Shown here: positions 42,392 through 56,124 of the stretch, one piece after another
How the letters are laid out: each line of letters opens with the position of its first letter
Position numbering within the stretch: position 1 is the first letter of the stretch
NCBI GenBank assembly: GCA_032191485.1
Contig: JAVDOI010000003.1
Location: 806,001-870,000, forward strand
Source of the DNA: Leptoclinus maculatus
Taxonomy: Eukaryota > Chordata > Actinopteri > Perciformes > Stichaeidae
DNA: 64,000 nucleotides
Direction of reading: 5' to 3'
The notes under the pieces: model-generated
Seen by the model: only the letters and a program-made list of their open reading frames with translations
Told to the model about the DNA's origin: nothing
The model's database searches: none
Program-made: the position numbers and the translations under genes

Positions 42392-45300
42392 GCATTCAGC
42401 TAACTTCGTTCTATGGTCAGTTTTTTTAAAATCTTGAGAGTATTGACACTTGATACTTGATGCATGTGATTGTGAGTGCAGATCCTTTGATTCTACTCAT
42501 GACTGATAGGCTGGCATAGCACTGTGGCTACACCCAGTACATTTCAAGTGCACATGAGTTCATTTAAAGCCAATAAACCATAATCATACTCGACATATTT
42601 AATAAAGCAATATATCCGCAATATATCGGTCTGATGACGATGTGGCCTCTAAGGACAACAAGACTTCCTTTTCCGTTTAGCAAGTTGAGACACAAGTGTA
42701 AGAGCCAGTTGATCATATATTCATATTGGGTCAAATTGTTTGTATTGGCATGGCATATTACATAACTTAAGTCTGTATCACGGTTTTTGATTTAGTATGC
42801 ATATATGTATGTATGTTGTTTGCTATTTTCTTGTCATAAAGTGCTAGAATATATATTTGGTTATTTATGACAGTTAACAGTGCCTAATGCAGTTTTTCAG
42901 TGCACATCTCAAAAAAGAGTTTGAACGCGATCCAAACCTAAGAAGTCTGCTCAGTAACACATTTTTGACCGTGTTTAGCATGTTATATTGTACGGTGATA
43001 GAGTCATAACCAATGTATTTCAATTTGAACACCAAGTCGGATGTGGAGTGGGCGAGATGTAACTTGGATGGAAATCACCTGCCGTCACGTTGTAATGGAT
43101 CTTAAATAAACCCTTGTTCAAGTTTTCCCTGGCAGTTTCATAAAACTGAGTACAGTAGTCCATCTAAGGCCAATTTACCTACAACTTAAAACAACCTCAC
43201 TTAAATATATTGCAGAATGTATTGTTTCAACCCATCTGCACTGCGTTATTGTATACTTATTAACCCAAACCACGATCTTTTACAAAACCTAACCATCTAA
43301 TTGTGTTGCCTGAACATAAAGTTGCTTTGTTTCAATTAAATGATTCAATTCAATTCAGTGATAACCACTGATAACACCCATGCAATCAGCTGATAACATT
43401 CAAAATGCGCAATCCTTTTTAACGCCCTGTAATGTGTGCTGTGCTTCCTGTATATTGTGAACATCTATTTAGTAACAAAACTGTTGGACCTTTCAATGTG
43501 AAACAGCCTGGTAAAGGTCACACAAACTACTTAGGAGGTTATTCAGTAGTGTTTAGCGAAGGCCATTTACTGTAGCTGGGTGATAGATTAAATGTATTCA
43601 ATCATATAATAATACCCCTGAACTGATAATGTGCTCTTTGAATTAAATACTTCAGTAGATTCCTGACTTATGGGATTTGTATGTTATTGAAGAAAAACCA
43701 TGAAAGTATCTATGAAAGGAGGGGCAAGGTACTGTGAAAGAATACACTCTGAATACACAGTGTGTGTATCCTTGAGGTCTAACAAACATATTGAATGCAT
43801 TTTCTTCCTCATAAAACATGTTCATAGCCAGTTTTCCGAACATTCTGTTCTGCATCAGTTAGCAAGTTTTCTCCTTCCCTTATGTCTCCATTAGCAGTAG
43901 CATACCAGATCACCTGCATGCTGAAACGTGTGCATGAGCCACAAACTAAATGAGACTGTCCTCCCCCTAAAAACGACCCGATAGGTTGTTTGTAGAAGCA
44001 GCTTCTTACGACCCATATTTATGTTTATCGATAGGCAGTGAGCTCTAGTCAGTAGTAATTAAGATGGAAGCAAAGGAGGAAGTCATGTCACGTAGTATAA
44101 AGGGCAACAAAGACTGCAAACAAACACAGGACTCTGACCCAGGAGACCACTGTGTCTTGTGTGAAACCAAAAGTTTACTTATTTTATCTTACACACGTGA
44201 TTTAAGTCTGCCATTATGAACCACATTTAATGTGCATGATCATATTTCCTCATCACATGCTTTGGAGCTTTTACTGGTGCAGAGTTGTCTCCCTCATAAC
44301 TTTTTAGTTAAAAAAACAATCATAATTGTGTCACTGCATCCAAGGGAATGTTAGCTAGCTAACAGTAAAAACACGTTTGTCTACCTGACGATGTTTCATG
44401 ATTGGCGTGGTGATATTCAAACCTACCTGCTCATTGTAATTATGCCTTGTTTAAATTATTATAGTTTTTATTGATGTGAACTCTTGAGCGCATTTAGATA
44501 TGAAAATAATTTGCTTTGTAAATTACCCCAAAAACATCGTTTTTTTAATTGAATCAAACCATGCCCACTATGCGCTCTGAGGACCACTAGTGGGCCATGG
44601 CTCAATGGTTGAGAGTAACTGATGTAACATACTTAACTAGCTAGTGGTCCAAAACTCTACAGGAGATGTGCACAGTATAATAAAACTAATGTGCAACATG
44701 CTGAGTAAACCTGTAATTTATATGACTCTTTGGTTAAAGTACAGATATTATTATTACTGAATTATAAATCCCCCTCTCGTGTTCAGAGTGATTGAAAAAT
44801 GTGCTCTTTTTTGGGGGCTCGTCATCATGTATATACAGTATCTGTACTGTGATTACTTTATATACCTATACTATTGTATATCATTCAGTTGGGGTCTGAA
44901 ACAGTGTTGACAGCTTTCACACTGTCAGGTGCTGCAGCTGTAGCACATTGAGTCATTTCAAACAGGTGATTATGAAAGACTTGATCTGCCCCAGGATGGA
45001 TGATCGGCCAAACGCTGCCCTTTAGTCTCATAATGAGCCACATCCCATGTCAATAAACCCTCAGAATCGTTCACCATCCATCATCAGCCGGAGGTCACCA
45101 TTCGCACACAACAGAAGTGTAGGTCGGCTTTTGTCTCAGACCTCCATCAGCCTCAAAATAGATGAGCTGGCGGAGCTACCATGACATTTGATGGGGTGAG
45201 GGAAAGATGACCTGACCCAGACAGACATACGGATAAAGATGTCAGGCCTCAGACTCATGGAACAATTTAGATCCTGAAGGGAATGTTTTATACTGCCAAC

Positions 45301-45409
45301 TCATCAAATACAGATGCTTGGTCAGTGCCCTCTAGGATCGGAGATCGGCACGCCAGGTTCCCCTCTAGAGTTAGTTTTCAAAGGCAGGAAAGAGTGTCAA
45401 TATACACTC
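42392..45409. other. Gene-free stretch with repeat scraps
   Basis: AACCCAAACCACGATC at 43264 and CAAACAAACACAGGACTCTGACC near 44120 belong to the family seen at 17440. A hAT-like end (GGGCCATGGCTCAATGGTTGAGAG) lies near 44592-44615. The region 44980-45250 has an ordinary composition and may be unique host DNA. No gene was found. Confidence 0.4.
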
Positions 45410-45830
45410 ATTACATACGTAGCGTCATTTCAAAATAAACTTCAGTCTTCACAGGAAATTAGGTTTAGGAAACTAAACCATTTAGTTGGGTTTATGAAAA
45501 GAGCGTGGTTGACGTTAACTTGACTGACTGTCTTACGTGACTTGGGAGTGTAACAAGTCCTGTGACTAGCGGACCACGTGAGTCACGTGACTAACAACTG
45601 ACGTGACAAAATGTCAACGTTCACGTTTAGTTTCGCACTGGGTGCAAACAGCGATCTCCTGCATCAACTTATGCTCGTACAACGGTTCCTAAAATATGCT
45701 ACGAAAAGTTTTTCCGTGTGTTTTGCTTGGAAAGCCAGCAACACGTTTCAATTTCCACTTGTTACATGCATACGGTCTTTACAGGAAACAACTTAGTTAG
45801 GTTTGGGAAAAGATTGTCGTAATAATAATT
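45410..45830 (-). repeat. Dispersed repeat, TTCGTAGGAAAAC family, reverse copy
   Basis: CTCGTACAACGGTTCCTAAAAT, AAAGCCAGCAACACGTTTCAA, TTGTTACATGCATACGGTC and AACAACTTAGTTAGGTTTGGG give the family in reverse order compared with 20338. The short frame at 45611-45796 is repeat sequence. Confidence 0.55.
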
Positions 45831-45959
45831 ACGAAATACGGCGCATTCATTTTTCGTAGCTTTTGCTAGATGCTGGATGAGACCAGCCTGCCAGGGTGAA
45901 AATACTTTGTTTATGTGAACCATCCTCCTCCATGTGTGTGGACTGACTTGCATTTTTTA

Positions 45960-46566
45960 CTGCACCAGTTGCTCTCAGCGTGTAATAAAGACGCAGGTGT
46001 AATTAACAAACTAGTTAAGAAGGCCGGCTCCATCATTGGCTGCAAACAAGACAATCTGGAACAGGTGGTGGAGAGGAGGACACTGAAGAAACTATTATCC
46101 ATATTGGATAACCAGGACCACCCTCTCCACCACCTACTGCAGGGACAGCGGAGCACTTTCTCCAACAGACTGATCCAGCTCCGCTGTCACAAGGAAAGAT
46201 ACAGGAGGACATTCCTGCCCTCTGCTATATCACTGTATAATAAATCACCTCTGAACAGATCATCATCCTCCACATAACTACACACTGCTACACTGTTGTT
46301 GTTTGCTGTTGGTTGATTTTTTGTTTTTGTTTAACACTAATAATTCTATTTCATTGTATATACTGTGCATTTTTGTTATTTTATCTTCTTAAATAATATG
46401 TCCTCTGTTATTTGTGTATATATTGTGCATTTTTTAATACTTAATATTTTATTTTTTTCTTTATTTACTCTGTTACTTCGTTTGCAGAAGTATATCCTTG
46501 CTGCTGTAACACACAAATTTCCCCCTGGGGATGAATAAAGTATCTATCTATCTATCGATCTATCTA
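45960..46566 (+). pseudogene. 3' end of a LINE with (TATC)n tail
   Basis: Codons from about 45960 to 46277 read INKLVKKAGSIIGCKQDN, then ERRTLKKLLSIL, HPLHHLL and KERYRRTFLPSAISLYN, which is the C-terminal region of a LINE ORF2. A 3' UTR follows and ends GGGGATGAATAAAGTATCTATCTATC with a TATC tail at 46541-46566. Everything upstream of the C-terminal region is missing, as in a 5'-truncated insertion. The clade is not assigned. Confidence 0.65.
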
Positions 46567-48788
46567 ATGCACACACAGGTTAAAGAGGGATCAAGCAGAG
46601 AAGAGCACTGACCAAGCTGCTGTATTTGATACGTTGGGAGGGAGACGGGTTGTCAGATATAGACTGATGTAAAGCAACCACATCATGCAACCACAGCCAA
46701 GTCGTTAGCCTATACACGGATATTAAAATGCATTTAAAAGTGGAAAATTCATTCCTTCCCACAGACCTGTGCAAATGTAAATTCCTGTTGGTAAAAAGTC
46801 AGACTGGCTGAAACAGAACGCTGGAGCACAGCTGTCTTCCATAATCTAACTACAGCATCTGTAACCCCAGCCATCAGAGAACGTCCCACTGCGCTGCTGC
46901 ATTGACTCAGTAATTCCTACACTTACCAAATTGTGTGAACATTAGAAAGGTGCAGAGCTCCCTGCACTCCGAGCAATATCCCGGAGAGTAGTCTGGAGCG
47001 TGTCCAAACAGCCATTCACAAGTCTTACTGCTGGAAGTGAGGGCAGGGACCTTCAACACAGACACACACAGTCCTTCCTCACATTCACTGCAGTCGGTGG
47101 AAACCTTTTGAGATGATACACAAGGCAAGGAGATCAACTTCCTTTCTTTATAGAATTGAAGTCCTGGAGTATTTGAATGGGCACATTTCATTTAATTAGG
47201 ACAGTTTCAAGATGCCTTTTAAATAAAACAGAGTTGTGGAAAGCTTATTGTGTATCATGCAGCAAATGATGCGTTTGAGCAAAGCCTTTCATGCTCGATT
47301 CAATGTTAGAAGAAGGCTACAATTATCAGAACAATACAAACATGCAGGCTCCCTAATGTGGCTCAAAGGTGTACTGAAGATATAGATGTTAAAAAACTAA
47401 GGAAGAAATAAGATCTGAGATAATTATGATAGTAATTCTGTGTTCTCTTTCTACTTTGTTCTGTCCCTCTGTCTCTCTGTTCTCTCCACACGTCTTACAC
47501 ACCTTTTTGTCCTGCTGTGTCCTCCTCTTCTCTCTTCACGCTCGTCCCCTCTGCTCATCTGTTTTTCACCTTCACTTTGCCTCTTGTTCCCATCTTTCAA
47601 GCTGAGCTGTGCTGCATCTTCTTTAATACTATAATCAGCGAGAGGTAAAGCTCTGTATCAAGCACAGAGTTCATGAATAGGTTACCTGCAGTTTGCCTCA
47701 GTCCACTGTGTGATATCAGAGACTTGGTTTACTCTGTTTGATAAACAAGGACACGATATGACGGAGATTGGAGGGTCAGAACTGGTCACAGCACAGATGA
47801 ATGAATCCTATTTCGAGGATAATTCAATTCAAAATATATAAATATAATCTCAGTCCTTGTGTAATGTTTTAAAATACTTATTCTAATGTAGATCGACTTC
47901 TCTGATTTAATATTTTCTCTGCTGAGCCATGATTAAATGAATTTAAAAAAAGTTATAAACCCTGTATTTTAATATATAATACATGTTTCAGCACAATTTC
48001 TGCTCATGTTTTTTTGCACATTCAAAAAATATTCTAAATATCCGTTTCAAGAATAGTTACAAAAAGTTACAATACTACGAGAAAAAAAAACATTTAATGA
48101 TACAATAAAGTCATAATACTTTTATATTTCACGACTAAAGACAGCTCGAGAAAAGATGCGATATTACAAGGATGAAGTTGTAATTTCACAATAAAAAGAA
48201 TCAAGATATGAATTCTCTGTTGCAGTAAACAGAGAGCAGTCATGTGTATATGACCTGTAGTCACAGGTTTAAGCACCTGGTGTTATTGTTGGACAACATA
48301 AAACCAGTTCCATGATGTATGAGTCAGTGTTAAGCTGGAGTCCAGCAGGGACCTGGTTTTGTCCAGACAGCTGAGACCAAAGCTCAGGCAGCCAGAATCT
48401 ACCAGTCCTGCAGTCTGCTGTGCATTACGTCATCGCTCTGCTGATATGGAAGTATCCCATTCAGACCGACAGACTTCTGGTGGATCTTATTCTCTCGCTA
48501 ATTTGCAGCATTAGAGCAGCTTCAGCAGTGTTTCCTCCAGTCCTCCCTCACTCCTGTCTGTCAAAGTGGAACCACGACACAAGGTTATTAAATGAAGGCT
48601 GGGACACGGTCTTAAGCTGTGGGGTATTACACTGTACAGTGTAACTGGAGCTGCAAGGCTGGAGGTTCACAGCAGACGGCCCAAGAAATAAGGGGATGGT
48701 GTGCTCTCTGGGTGGCGGCGAATATACAATAGAGTGTTTTCAAATGGAAAGCATTGTTTATGGTCTTTTATTATTTTTTATTTATTCA
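46567..48788. other. Gene-free stretch with a long pyrimidine tract
   Basis: 47435-47600 is very pyrimidine-rich on the + strand (TCTCTCTGTTCTCTCC, CCTCCTCTTCTCTCTTCACG), giving a spurious hydrophobic frame. The remainder is AT-rich with no gene. The frame at 46907-47191 on the - strand has several Cys codons but no known domain. Confidence 0.4.
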
Positions 48789-49393
48789 TTATTTATTTTC
48801 ATTGGAGAGAATTGTAATTCTCTCCAATAAAGTATAGTCTCCTGTTGGGACTTCACCATGTGGTTGAAACAGGGCGTGCAGAGAAGTGGCTTCCACCTCA
48901 GATCTGTGAGGAGGAGGAAAGAAACAGTCCAAAGTAACCAGTCTCCATGTTTTCGGCATAAATTCTAGGTTAGGACGCAAAACAGCTGAGCTGCCATCAC
49001 CTTGGATTCTGAAACGTGAAGGAGCCAAAGAGAGAGCAGACGGAACCTGATCCAGAGGTTCAAAGGGGTGTGTAAAACCAGCGCCACATCCCACCGAGGG
49101 GCTAAGGAACGGACTGTTCCTTAGTACGCTTCTCAGGAAACCTTTCATCAGAGGATCTATGAACAGTGACCTGTCACCCAAACCTTTATGACTGGATGAA
49201 ATAGCAGCAGTGTAAGATTTACCAGTGCTGAAAGCCAAATTCCTGTCCACCAGTAGTTGAAGGAATGAAAGCACATAAGGCAGAGGACAGGCAGTGGACT
49301 CCAGGCTGTTGTGTTTACACCATCGCTTTAAAGCTGAGAGTTTAGCTGTGAAAGACGCGACCCTCGCACTCTGAATACTAGGACCGCCTCTCT
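48789..49393 (-). pseudogene. DIRS-type tyrosine recombinase fragment
   Basis: The - strand is open from about 49393: RVASFTAKLSALKRWCK, then VLSFLQLLVDRNLAFSTGKSYTAAIS and SHKGLGDRSLF, followed by LRSVLRNSP. This is the N-terminal SAM-like part of the tyrosine recombinase found in fish DIRS elements. A later stretch (VLRPNLEFMPKTW, FFPPPHRS) is the middle of the catalytic domain. The part between, which carries the first catalytic Arg, is missing, and the frame ends without the HxxR...Y segment. It is therefore an internally deleted, 3'-truncated relic. No split repeats of a DIRS element were found around it. Confidence 0.65.
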
Positions 49394-51289
49394 ACATGTC
49401 CGCCCCTCTGTTTAATATGCAGGGGAAAAATAATGATGGAGAGTAAGCGTGCATGAGCCAAGCATAGTAACTTCCCCACAGTGAGCAGTTCAAGTACATT
49501 TATGTGTAGAGTCAAGTGAGCTGGCCAGTGACCCCCCTACCACACGATGCTACGGAGGGGGAACAAACACCACGCGTCTTCGCTGAGGCACAGGATCAAT
49601 GCGCAGACCTCCAGCTAACAAATAAAGACAAGCAGTTATCAAAGTCATCCTACTGACACTGGCAGTCTCAGTGGTTACGCAATAAATGACAACATACAAA
49701 TAATTAAAATCAAGAGCCAAATAATGAAATCAATAACGCTAGGCTGTGATGAAAATAGAAGTGTGCTAGTGTACGTTCCCAGGCAGGCAGCCCAACAGGG
49801 CCTATTTTAATACTTATTGATAAAAAACTATTTAAATTAAAATGTGTCTATAAATTTACTTGACGCCATACTCGGTGACCGTTTTGTTATGTGCAACCCT
49901 ATATTAACACACTACATTTTTTTTTTTATTTCTCTAATTTTATACTTCCACTTATTAAAATATCCACATTAACAAAATGTTTTCTTGCTAAAAATCAGTT
50001 CAACATCATTAGGCATCATGCAAATAGTCATCTGTGGACAGCTACCCGTCCTAATATTAGACTGGCACAGCAAGTCACATCCTGCGCCTGTGAGCTCCTT
50101 CTCCACATTTGTCGATTGCAAATTTTACATTTGACTTGTGTTTTTTAGTTCCAGGGTTGACCTTCCAATGCACATCCTCTGAGGAGATGGGTAGTCTTTC
50201 TAATCCCAAACTGACCTTTTCATTACTTCCTACACACTGAGAACAACCGCCTTGATGGTTCGTGAGGGTGGCACTTTGAGACACTCAGCCTCAGCTGTTG
50301 GTAACCTTTACACCCCGACATTCCCCACAGGTCTCACAACATGGCCCGAGGAGAGCAACTCAGGCTGAGAGCAGAAACGGGCTGCTCTGATTGGCTGACA
50401 GTCTAAATGTGATCAGGATTATTAACCCTCTACTGCAAAGTTTTTTTTTTGTTTTTTTTTGGTCCATCAAGTGTTTTATTGAGAGTTTTTATTATTTTTT
50501 ACTGCTTTAAACAAAAGGAAAACGGTGCTCGTTGTCCATGATTAATTCAGTGTTTCATTCATCATTTACCCACAGTGTTGGAAGGCCCACCACTGTTTCA
50601 CAATGAACCATTTATAGTTTTACAACAAATGAGGTCCACGTCTGCCTGAAGGGTACGTTGGGTGGGGGAGGATCCCCTTCCTGGTGCTGGCTGGCCCACA
50701 AATTTGCATTTTATGTTGACCAGAATGTTTAATTTCACTTAATTATAAATGTATATATTCACTTTAGAAAGAAAAAAGCTTAAGAAGCATCTGCGCATTT
50801 GAAAATCCACAATTAAAAGCCGGTATTCTATTAATTTATGGAGTCGTGCAAGTCACTGCAAATATTTCAGATTAAAAGCTTTCCGTTAACAAATGAAGGA
50901 ATTCTGTCCACATATTTTAAAACGGGAACAGGAAGTGCTATTTAGATTTTTCATGCCTTTGAAAAATTGTACAGATAGGCTACAGACATTACTACTGTAG
51001 TAATGTTGCTGGTATGATGTTAATAAACCATAAAAAAACGCATCTGAGCCACACATGAGTCACGCTGCTTACTCGGGCGGTGAGGCTGATCTCAGGCTCT
51101 GTTTATATTGGCACCGTACCGGAAGCCTCCGCAGATGGTGTGCAAGTTACCAGCATGCACATAGGCGATCATGCTCAACGCGCTGTTCGTTGCACTATTC
51201 TCAAGTAAATATTTTCACCACTTTAATTTGCAATCATACAGCCCTGTCCGTCTGGGAACTGAGCTGAAAGTTAAACGAACCTATGCTCT
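49394..51289. other. Gene-free stretch
   Basis: No gene was found. GGAAGGCCCACCACTG near 50580-50596 resembles a lone hAT family A end. 49400-49700 may be further DIRS debris but carries no coding signal. Confidence 0.4.
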
Positions 51290-51523
51290 CTTCAAAGCCA
51301 CAAGACTCTGATGATAAGTTTCAGTTCCATGTTGGAAAATATTCTAAATATAACGTACACTTAAACTGATATTGATTATTTTAAGGTGTCTTAAATACGT
51401 CCACAGCAGTACATTACTCTTCTGGTTCTCCTGTCTGTCTCTCCAAACTCCATCTACTGTAGTAATACACTGACTTTGGACCTCATACAATCACACTTCA
51501 AAACACCTGAACTATCCCTTTAA
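51290..51523 (+). repeat. Dispersed repeat fragment (GAACTATCCCTTTAA family)
   Basis: AGTAATACACTGACTTTGGACC and CATACAATCACACTTCAAAACACC then TGAACTATCCCTTTAA match 34010-34115. Only this end is clear. Confidence 0.5.
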
Positions 51524-53306
51524 TAGCATTGTAGTTAGCCACATATATTTGTCTGTTATCCAGGCAAAAACATTCAACCCCATCTTACAAGAAAAGCCTC
51601 TGGGGCTCGAAATAATAGATAAAACAAAACAGATCCTCTCACAGTTGAAAATGATAAAGAACGAGGCCTGTAAAACGTAGTGAGGAACTCAAGCGAGCTA
51701 TGTGGAGTCTGTCAGTCAATCAGACTTTATTTGTATAGCACTTTAAATACAAAGTGATTCACACAATATGACATGACGAGCTGGAACTCAATGATATTAC
51801 CCTGAAATAGCTTCAAGCAAAAGTCTTCAACTGATGACTCAATAATCAGCTTTTCTTTGAGATGTATCCAATGACAACTTGTCATTTTCTCATACATTAC
51901 ATTCCTCATCAGGAATGCTTCACGGTGTCGTCATGTCTGAATGTTTTCAATATGCACAACACCTTACCCAAGGCGAAGAAATATAAGAACACGGTGCTGT
52001 ATGAAATGTAGGACAGGCACCTCGAGGCCAAACTTAAGTCTGTCAGGGGATTAGCTCAAGTCTCCAACCCAGGATGAAAAGTTTGTTTTGGGGGATGAGA
52101 GCGAGTCTTACCCCCCAAGGTCCGAGGGCAGCACAGGATCCGGGGCCTAATTAATCACCTGTCTGTCTGAATTCAAAGATTCCAGGGCCCTCGCGAGTAC
52201 GCCTTCCTTTCGGTAAAAAAGAAACCAACACAATTCTCAGCTGAAACGGAGAGACATCAGGGCTGGAGCTATCATATCACGTCCCAGAAGAGTCATGGAA
52301 GTGATGAATGTGGCAGAATCAAAGCACGCAATCAGGGTGTCAGAGTCTCATAAGAAAACAATAAGACATATCAGTTTGGGGGGCTGGTGGTGTGGGGGTT
52401 TACCTCTCTCAATCTGAGTAGTGGGCTCCGTAGCTAGCTATTCAGAGGACTGTCGGGCAAAAAAGAAAAATTATCGTGGACGTCGTTGTCTGCACATATT
52501 TCTACCATTTGGGAGCTGTCACATAGGACAGCTTGTGGAAGTGACGGAATGAAATATGAGGCTGGGAGCTGAGGGAAGGGAGAAGTGTGTATTCTCTGAA
52601 AATAAGAATAAGGGGAGAGCAGGACAAATTGCTCACGCTGTGGACGGCCGAGGTTAATAGCTGCACGCTGGCATTCAACCTCTGTGATTAAGGTTTCTTG
52701 GTGAGGAAAGGTTCATTGCCTGGCCGGGAGGATACTGTTTACCCACAATCCTGTAGTCATTTAGACGGTGGCGCCTTTGTGGGCCAAGTCTTGCCACTAT
52801 ATCAGTTTCCCGTGATTGGGTCTGAGCTTGTGTTTGCACTCAGATCACGGAAAATGGGTGGAGGGGCAAATGGATGTCTCGGTGATATGGGCTAGCTTAG
52901 CTAATAGGACTGATAGGAGCGCTAATGTAAAAGCAGGGGTTACAGATGGAGTTGCTAATGCTATCCAGCAGCTATCTCTTGGCTCGGCAGAACATGTTGG
53001 AACACGTCAACACACAAAGAGGGGTGAATAGTTTGTGGGCCCTGTTGTTTTAACAAGTGGAAGGAGAGCGATATGTTTCCAGGCCCGTGGACAGCTCATT
53101 TCATGTTGTGTGCTATCGGTTTTATAAAGTAGCGAGTGACCCACCTCCTATTCACTGGAAGAGGAAACTCACTCACTGCCTTAAAGCAACGCTAGACCAA
53201 ACCACACCACGGTGAAGAAAGGAAATGTGTATTAAATACAGTTGAATAAATTATCTTTATGACTATATAAAGGAAATTACTGACAAAAAAAATGCAGATA
53301 TTGTTT
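51524..53306. other. Gene-free stretch, mostly low in repeats
   Basis: No gene is supported. The two overlapping frames at 52698-53031 lack motifs. The low repeat density here suggests unique host DNA, possibly intronic or regulatory. Confidence 0.4.
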
Positions 53307-53637
53307 TAAAGGTCCCATATTGTAGAAAGTGAGATTTAAAAAAAAATGTTTATCACAATTAGTATAAGTGCTATATAGATACTGTGAAAGTATCAAAACC
53401 TTCAGCGCAGATGCCGAAGGCCAGAAACCCTGACCAATCAGGTCAGACTGGGCAACAGGTGCTTAAAGAGACAGGCCCTAAAACGGATCGTTTCAGACAT
53501 AGGGTGAGTACAGCTATATTCAAACTGTATGAGAAAAATAATGTGTTTTTTGAACATTAACGTATGTAAACATGCTCTAGTAGAAACCCAAAATACAAGT
53601 ATGAACCTGAAAATGAGCATGATATGTCTCCTTTAAA
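53307..53637. mobile_element. MITE (AAAGGTCCCATAT family)
   Basis: Starts TTTTAAAGGTCCCATATTG and ends CATGATATGTCTCCTTTAAAAC as an inverted pair. TGCTCTAGTAGAAACCC and CCTGAAAATGAGCATGATATG are familiar from a widespread fish MITE. TTAA-like sequence borders both ends. Confidence 0.7.
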
Positions 53638-55017
53638 ACTTTGAAAAGGAGGGAGGGGAGGATGGACAGGTCAAACAAACAGACTCTCACAAAGGAGACT
53701 GCTGTTCGCATCCTGTGTGAAACCAAGTCAACTTGACTGAGACCGTCTTCATGTAATGAGTGACAACTGCACATTTCCTGTGAACATGGAAGTATATTTT
53801 GAAAAGACACTATGCATGTAACAAGAGTAAGTTACAGGCCGGCCCTGACACTAGAGGGGAACAGGTGCCACTGAACAGGGAACACTGGGAACAGGGAACA
53901 CTGACCTATCTGTGTTTGAAGAGTGGGGAGTGAGAATGTGTTGTAAAAGCAGCATTACAACTCTGTTCCTGTAAAATGGTGAATAACTACTGTTGCAATG
54001 AACACTATTGATTCTGACCAGGATGAATTGATAGTATGGTCATGTGACTGTGCCTATAATTTAGTATTTGTATTGCTCTTTCAAAGATCAGGTGTGAATG
54101 ACGTTGATCTGTCTGCTTCTGTCCACTGACTCCAGGTCGATGACCTCTGACCTCTTACCAGCTTTAAGCGGTTTTGGTTTCCCAAAAACCACACCAAAAA
54201 CAGCTACTGTCGTGTAATGAGATTGATTTGTTAAATTTAATAAAATCCTTGTCTCGTGGTCATCTAGATGTGATTTCATTATCCAGAGCAGCTGCAGGGC
54301 TCTGCCTGGATAATGCTCATGTTCCACAGGCAGCCTTAAGCACAATGCTGGGAGATAATCAGGGAGGGTAAATGGCATTAGACAAATACACAAACGGCAC
54401 TAAAGACTGCTTGATGGTTTCAAGCCAAGGTAAACGTCCTGCCCAGTCGATACCAGCCGCGTATTGACCTGTTCTATTCTCCCTGCTGATCTAATTGTTT
54501 ACTGTGTTGAGTCTGCTGTGGGTGAGGTGAGGTGAGGTGAGAGCGGGAAAGTAATACAGGTGGATGAAGCAGTACGCAACATTTTTCCAAAGGAAGTAGT
54601 AATGCTAACAGTTGGGACGATTTTGATATTTTTGTATTAGTGAGACTTTGATGACATAATGAGGAAGCTGTTGATGAGGAAAATCTGGAACATATGAACG
54701 GAAAAACACAACTTCAAAAGTGTTTTTTAAAAGAGTTCACAGGGTAGCAAGGGTTACCAAAAAAATACGAGAAACAAAAAGAGGATTTAAAATCAGTATT
54801 GAATAATGAAACTCTATATGTACTGACATTTAAAGCATTTATGAGCAGAGTCAGTCTAAAAAAGGAGACAGTTCAGGCCATTGTTGAGATGTATATTTGT
54901 GTGTGTATATATCTTCAAGCACATGAATTTGCCTGTCTACGTGCAAACAATACACAATCAATACATTTAGCGTGGGACAATAAAGTTACAGAAATGATTC
55001 ACCATTGCAAATGTTTT
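53638..55017. other. Gene-free stretch
   Basis: A piece of the 17440 family (GACAGGTCAAACAAACAGAC) lies near 53666. A (GGTGA)n microsatellite is at 54521-54540. 54090-54480 is low in repeats and could be conserved host non-coding DNA; the frames on both strands there have no domain. Confidence 0.4.
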
Positions 55018-55479
55018 GGTAACACTTTATAATAACTACACGCTATGAAGCATTAGTTAAGTATGAGTAAACACTTAATTCATCATTTGTAAAGCATTGT
55101 TCCTACATTAACACTCATTAGTATGCTATTCATAATAAGTTATAAATGTTTTATTCTTGATTAATAAGCTCGTCTATTATGTGTTTCGTGATTGTGTTTT
55201 CATGCTTTATAAATGATTAATTCAGGTAGTTGCTAGTCATTAGTTAAGTGTTTTGTGTGACCTCATCTAAAGTGAGGACTATCAATGCCTTACAAAGCAT
55301 TTATAAAGGCCATCAGTGCCTTCTTCTCAACAGAAAAGTCAAATAGACAAAACACAAAGTGATCAAGAACATATCAATATTTATTACAAGATGCAAACAA
55401 TATACTGTTAAATACAAACCTCTCAGCCATTCATTCATGTAAAAACCAAAACAGACATTCTCCTTCAGGAGAACATGGC

Positions 55480-56040
55480 TGGATATAAAACAAACTGGAG
55501 CTAACCAGGAGCTTTGCATATTAGTTTACATTTACTTATTTAATTATACATTTTAACCAAGCATATCGATCTTCACTGTGCGCACTTTTCTTCATTTGCA
55601 TGTCCCGATGGCAGCCGGCTGAATCTGCTCATTGTTTACAACCGTGAAATGAGAAATCCCGCTTTCAATACGTCATCAATGTGGGACAAAGGAAAAGCAC
55701 GCTTTACACGTCATCAACGTGGGACAAACGTTTTGCTCAGGAACTGGTACAGAAGTGCACTTACGCCATGGAAAACTCCGACTTAAGTTGAAAGGGCGCG
55801 CGGACCCGGGCCAGAAAGAATGACTGCTGACGGGCCTCCAATGTCCGTCAGCATGTTTCTTCGTTTGCTGGCACGGACACATTATGGAGGATGAGTATGT
55901 AGCTAGCCTTCCAGCTAGCAAGCCACTAACTAGAGGTCCTGAGGCGGCGCACGCTACCGCGTCACCTCCGTTGTAAATAGAGCAATCCAGGAGACAGTGG
56001 GCTAACTAGCTGTTATACGATAACGACAATGTTAGATGAC
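55480..56040. other. Interior of the long-armed element
   Basis: Two direct repeats, ACGTCATCAATGTGGGACAAA (about 55670) and ACGTCATCAACGTGGGACAAA (about 55709), contain CRE-like ACGTCA. A GC-rich segment with GCGCGCGGACCCGGG and GCTAGC words follows. It may be a remnant promoter. Confidence 0.4.
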
Positions 56041-56124
56041 CATTTATCTGTTCATATGAGTGGAGTGAATGAAGGAGAACATGGATGAATGGCTGAGAGG
56101 TATGTATTTGAGTATATTGTTTGT

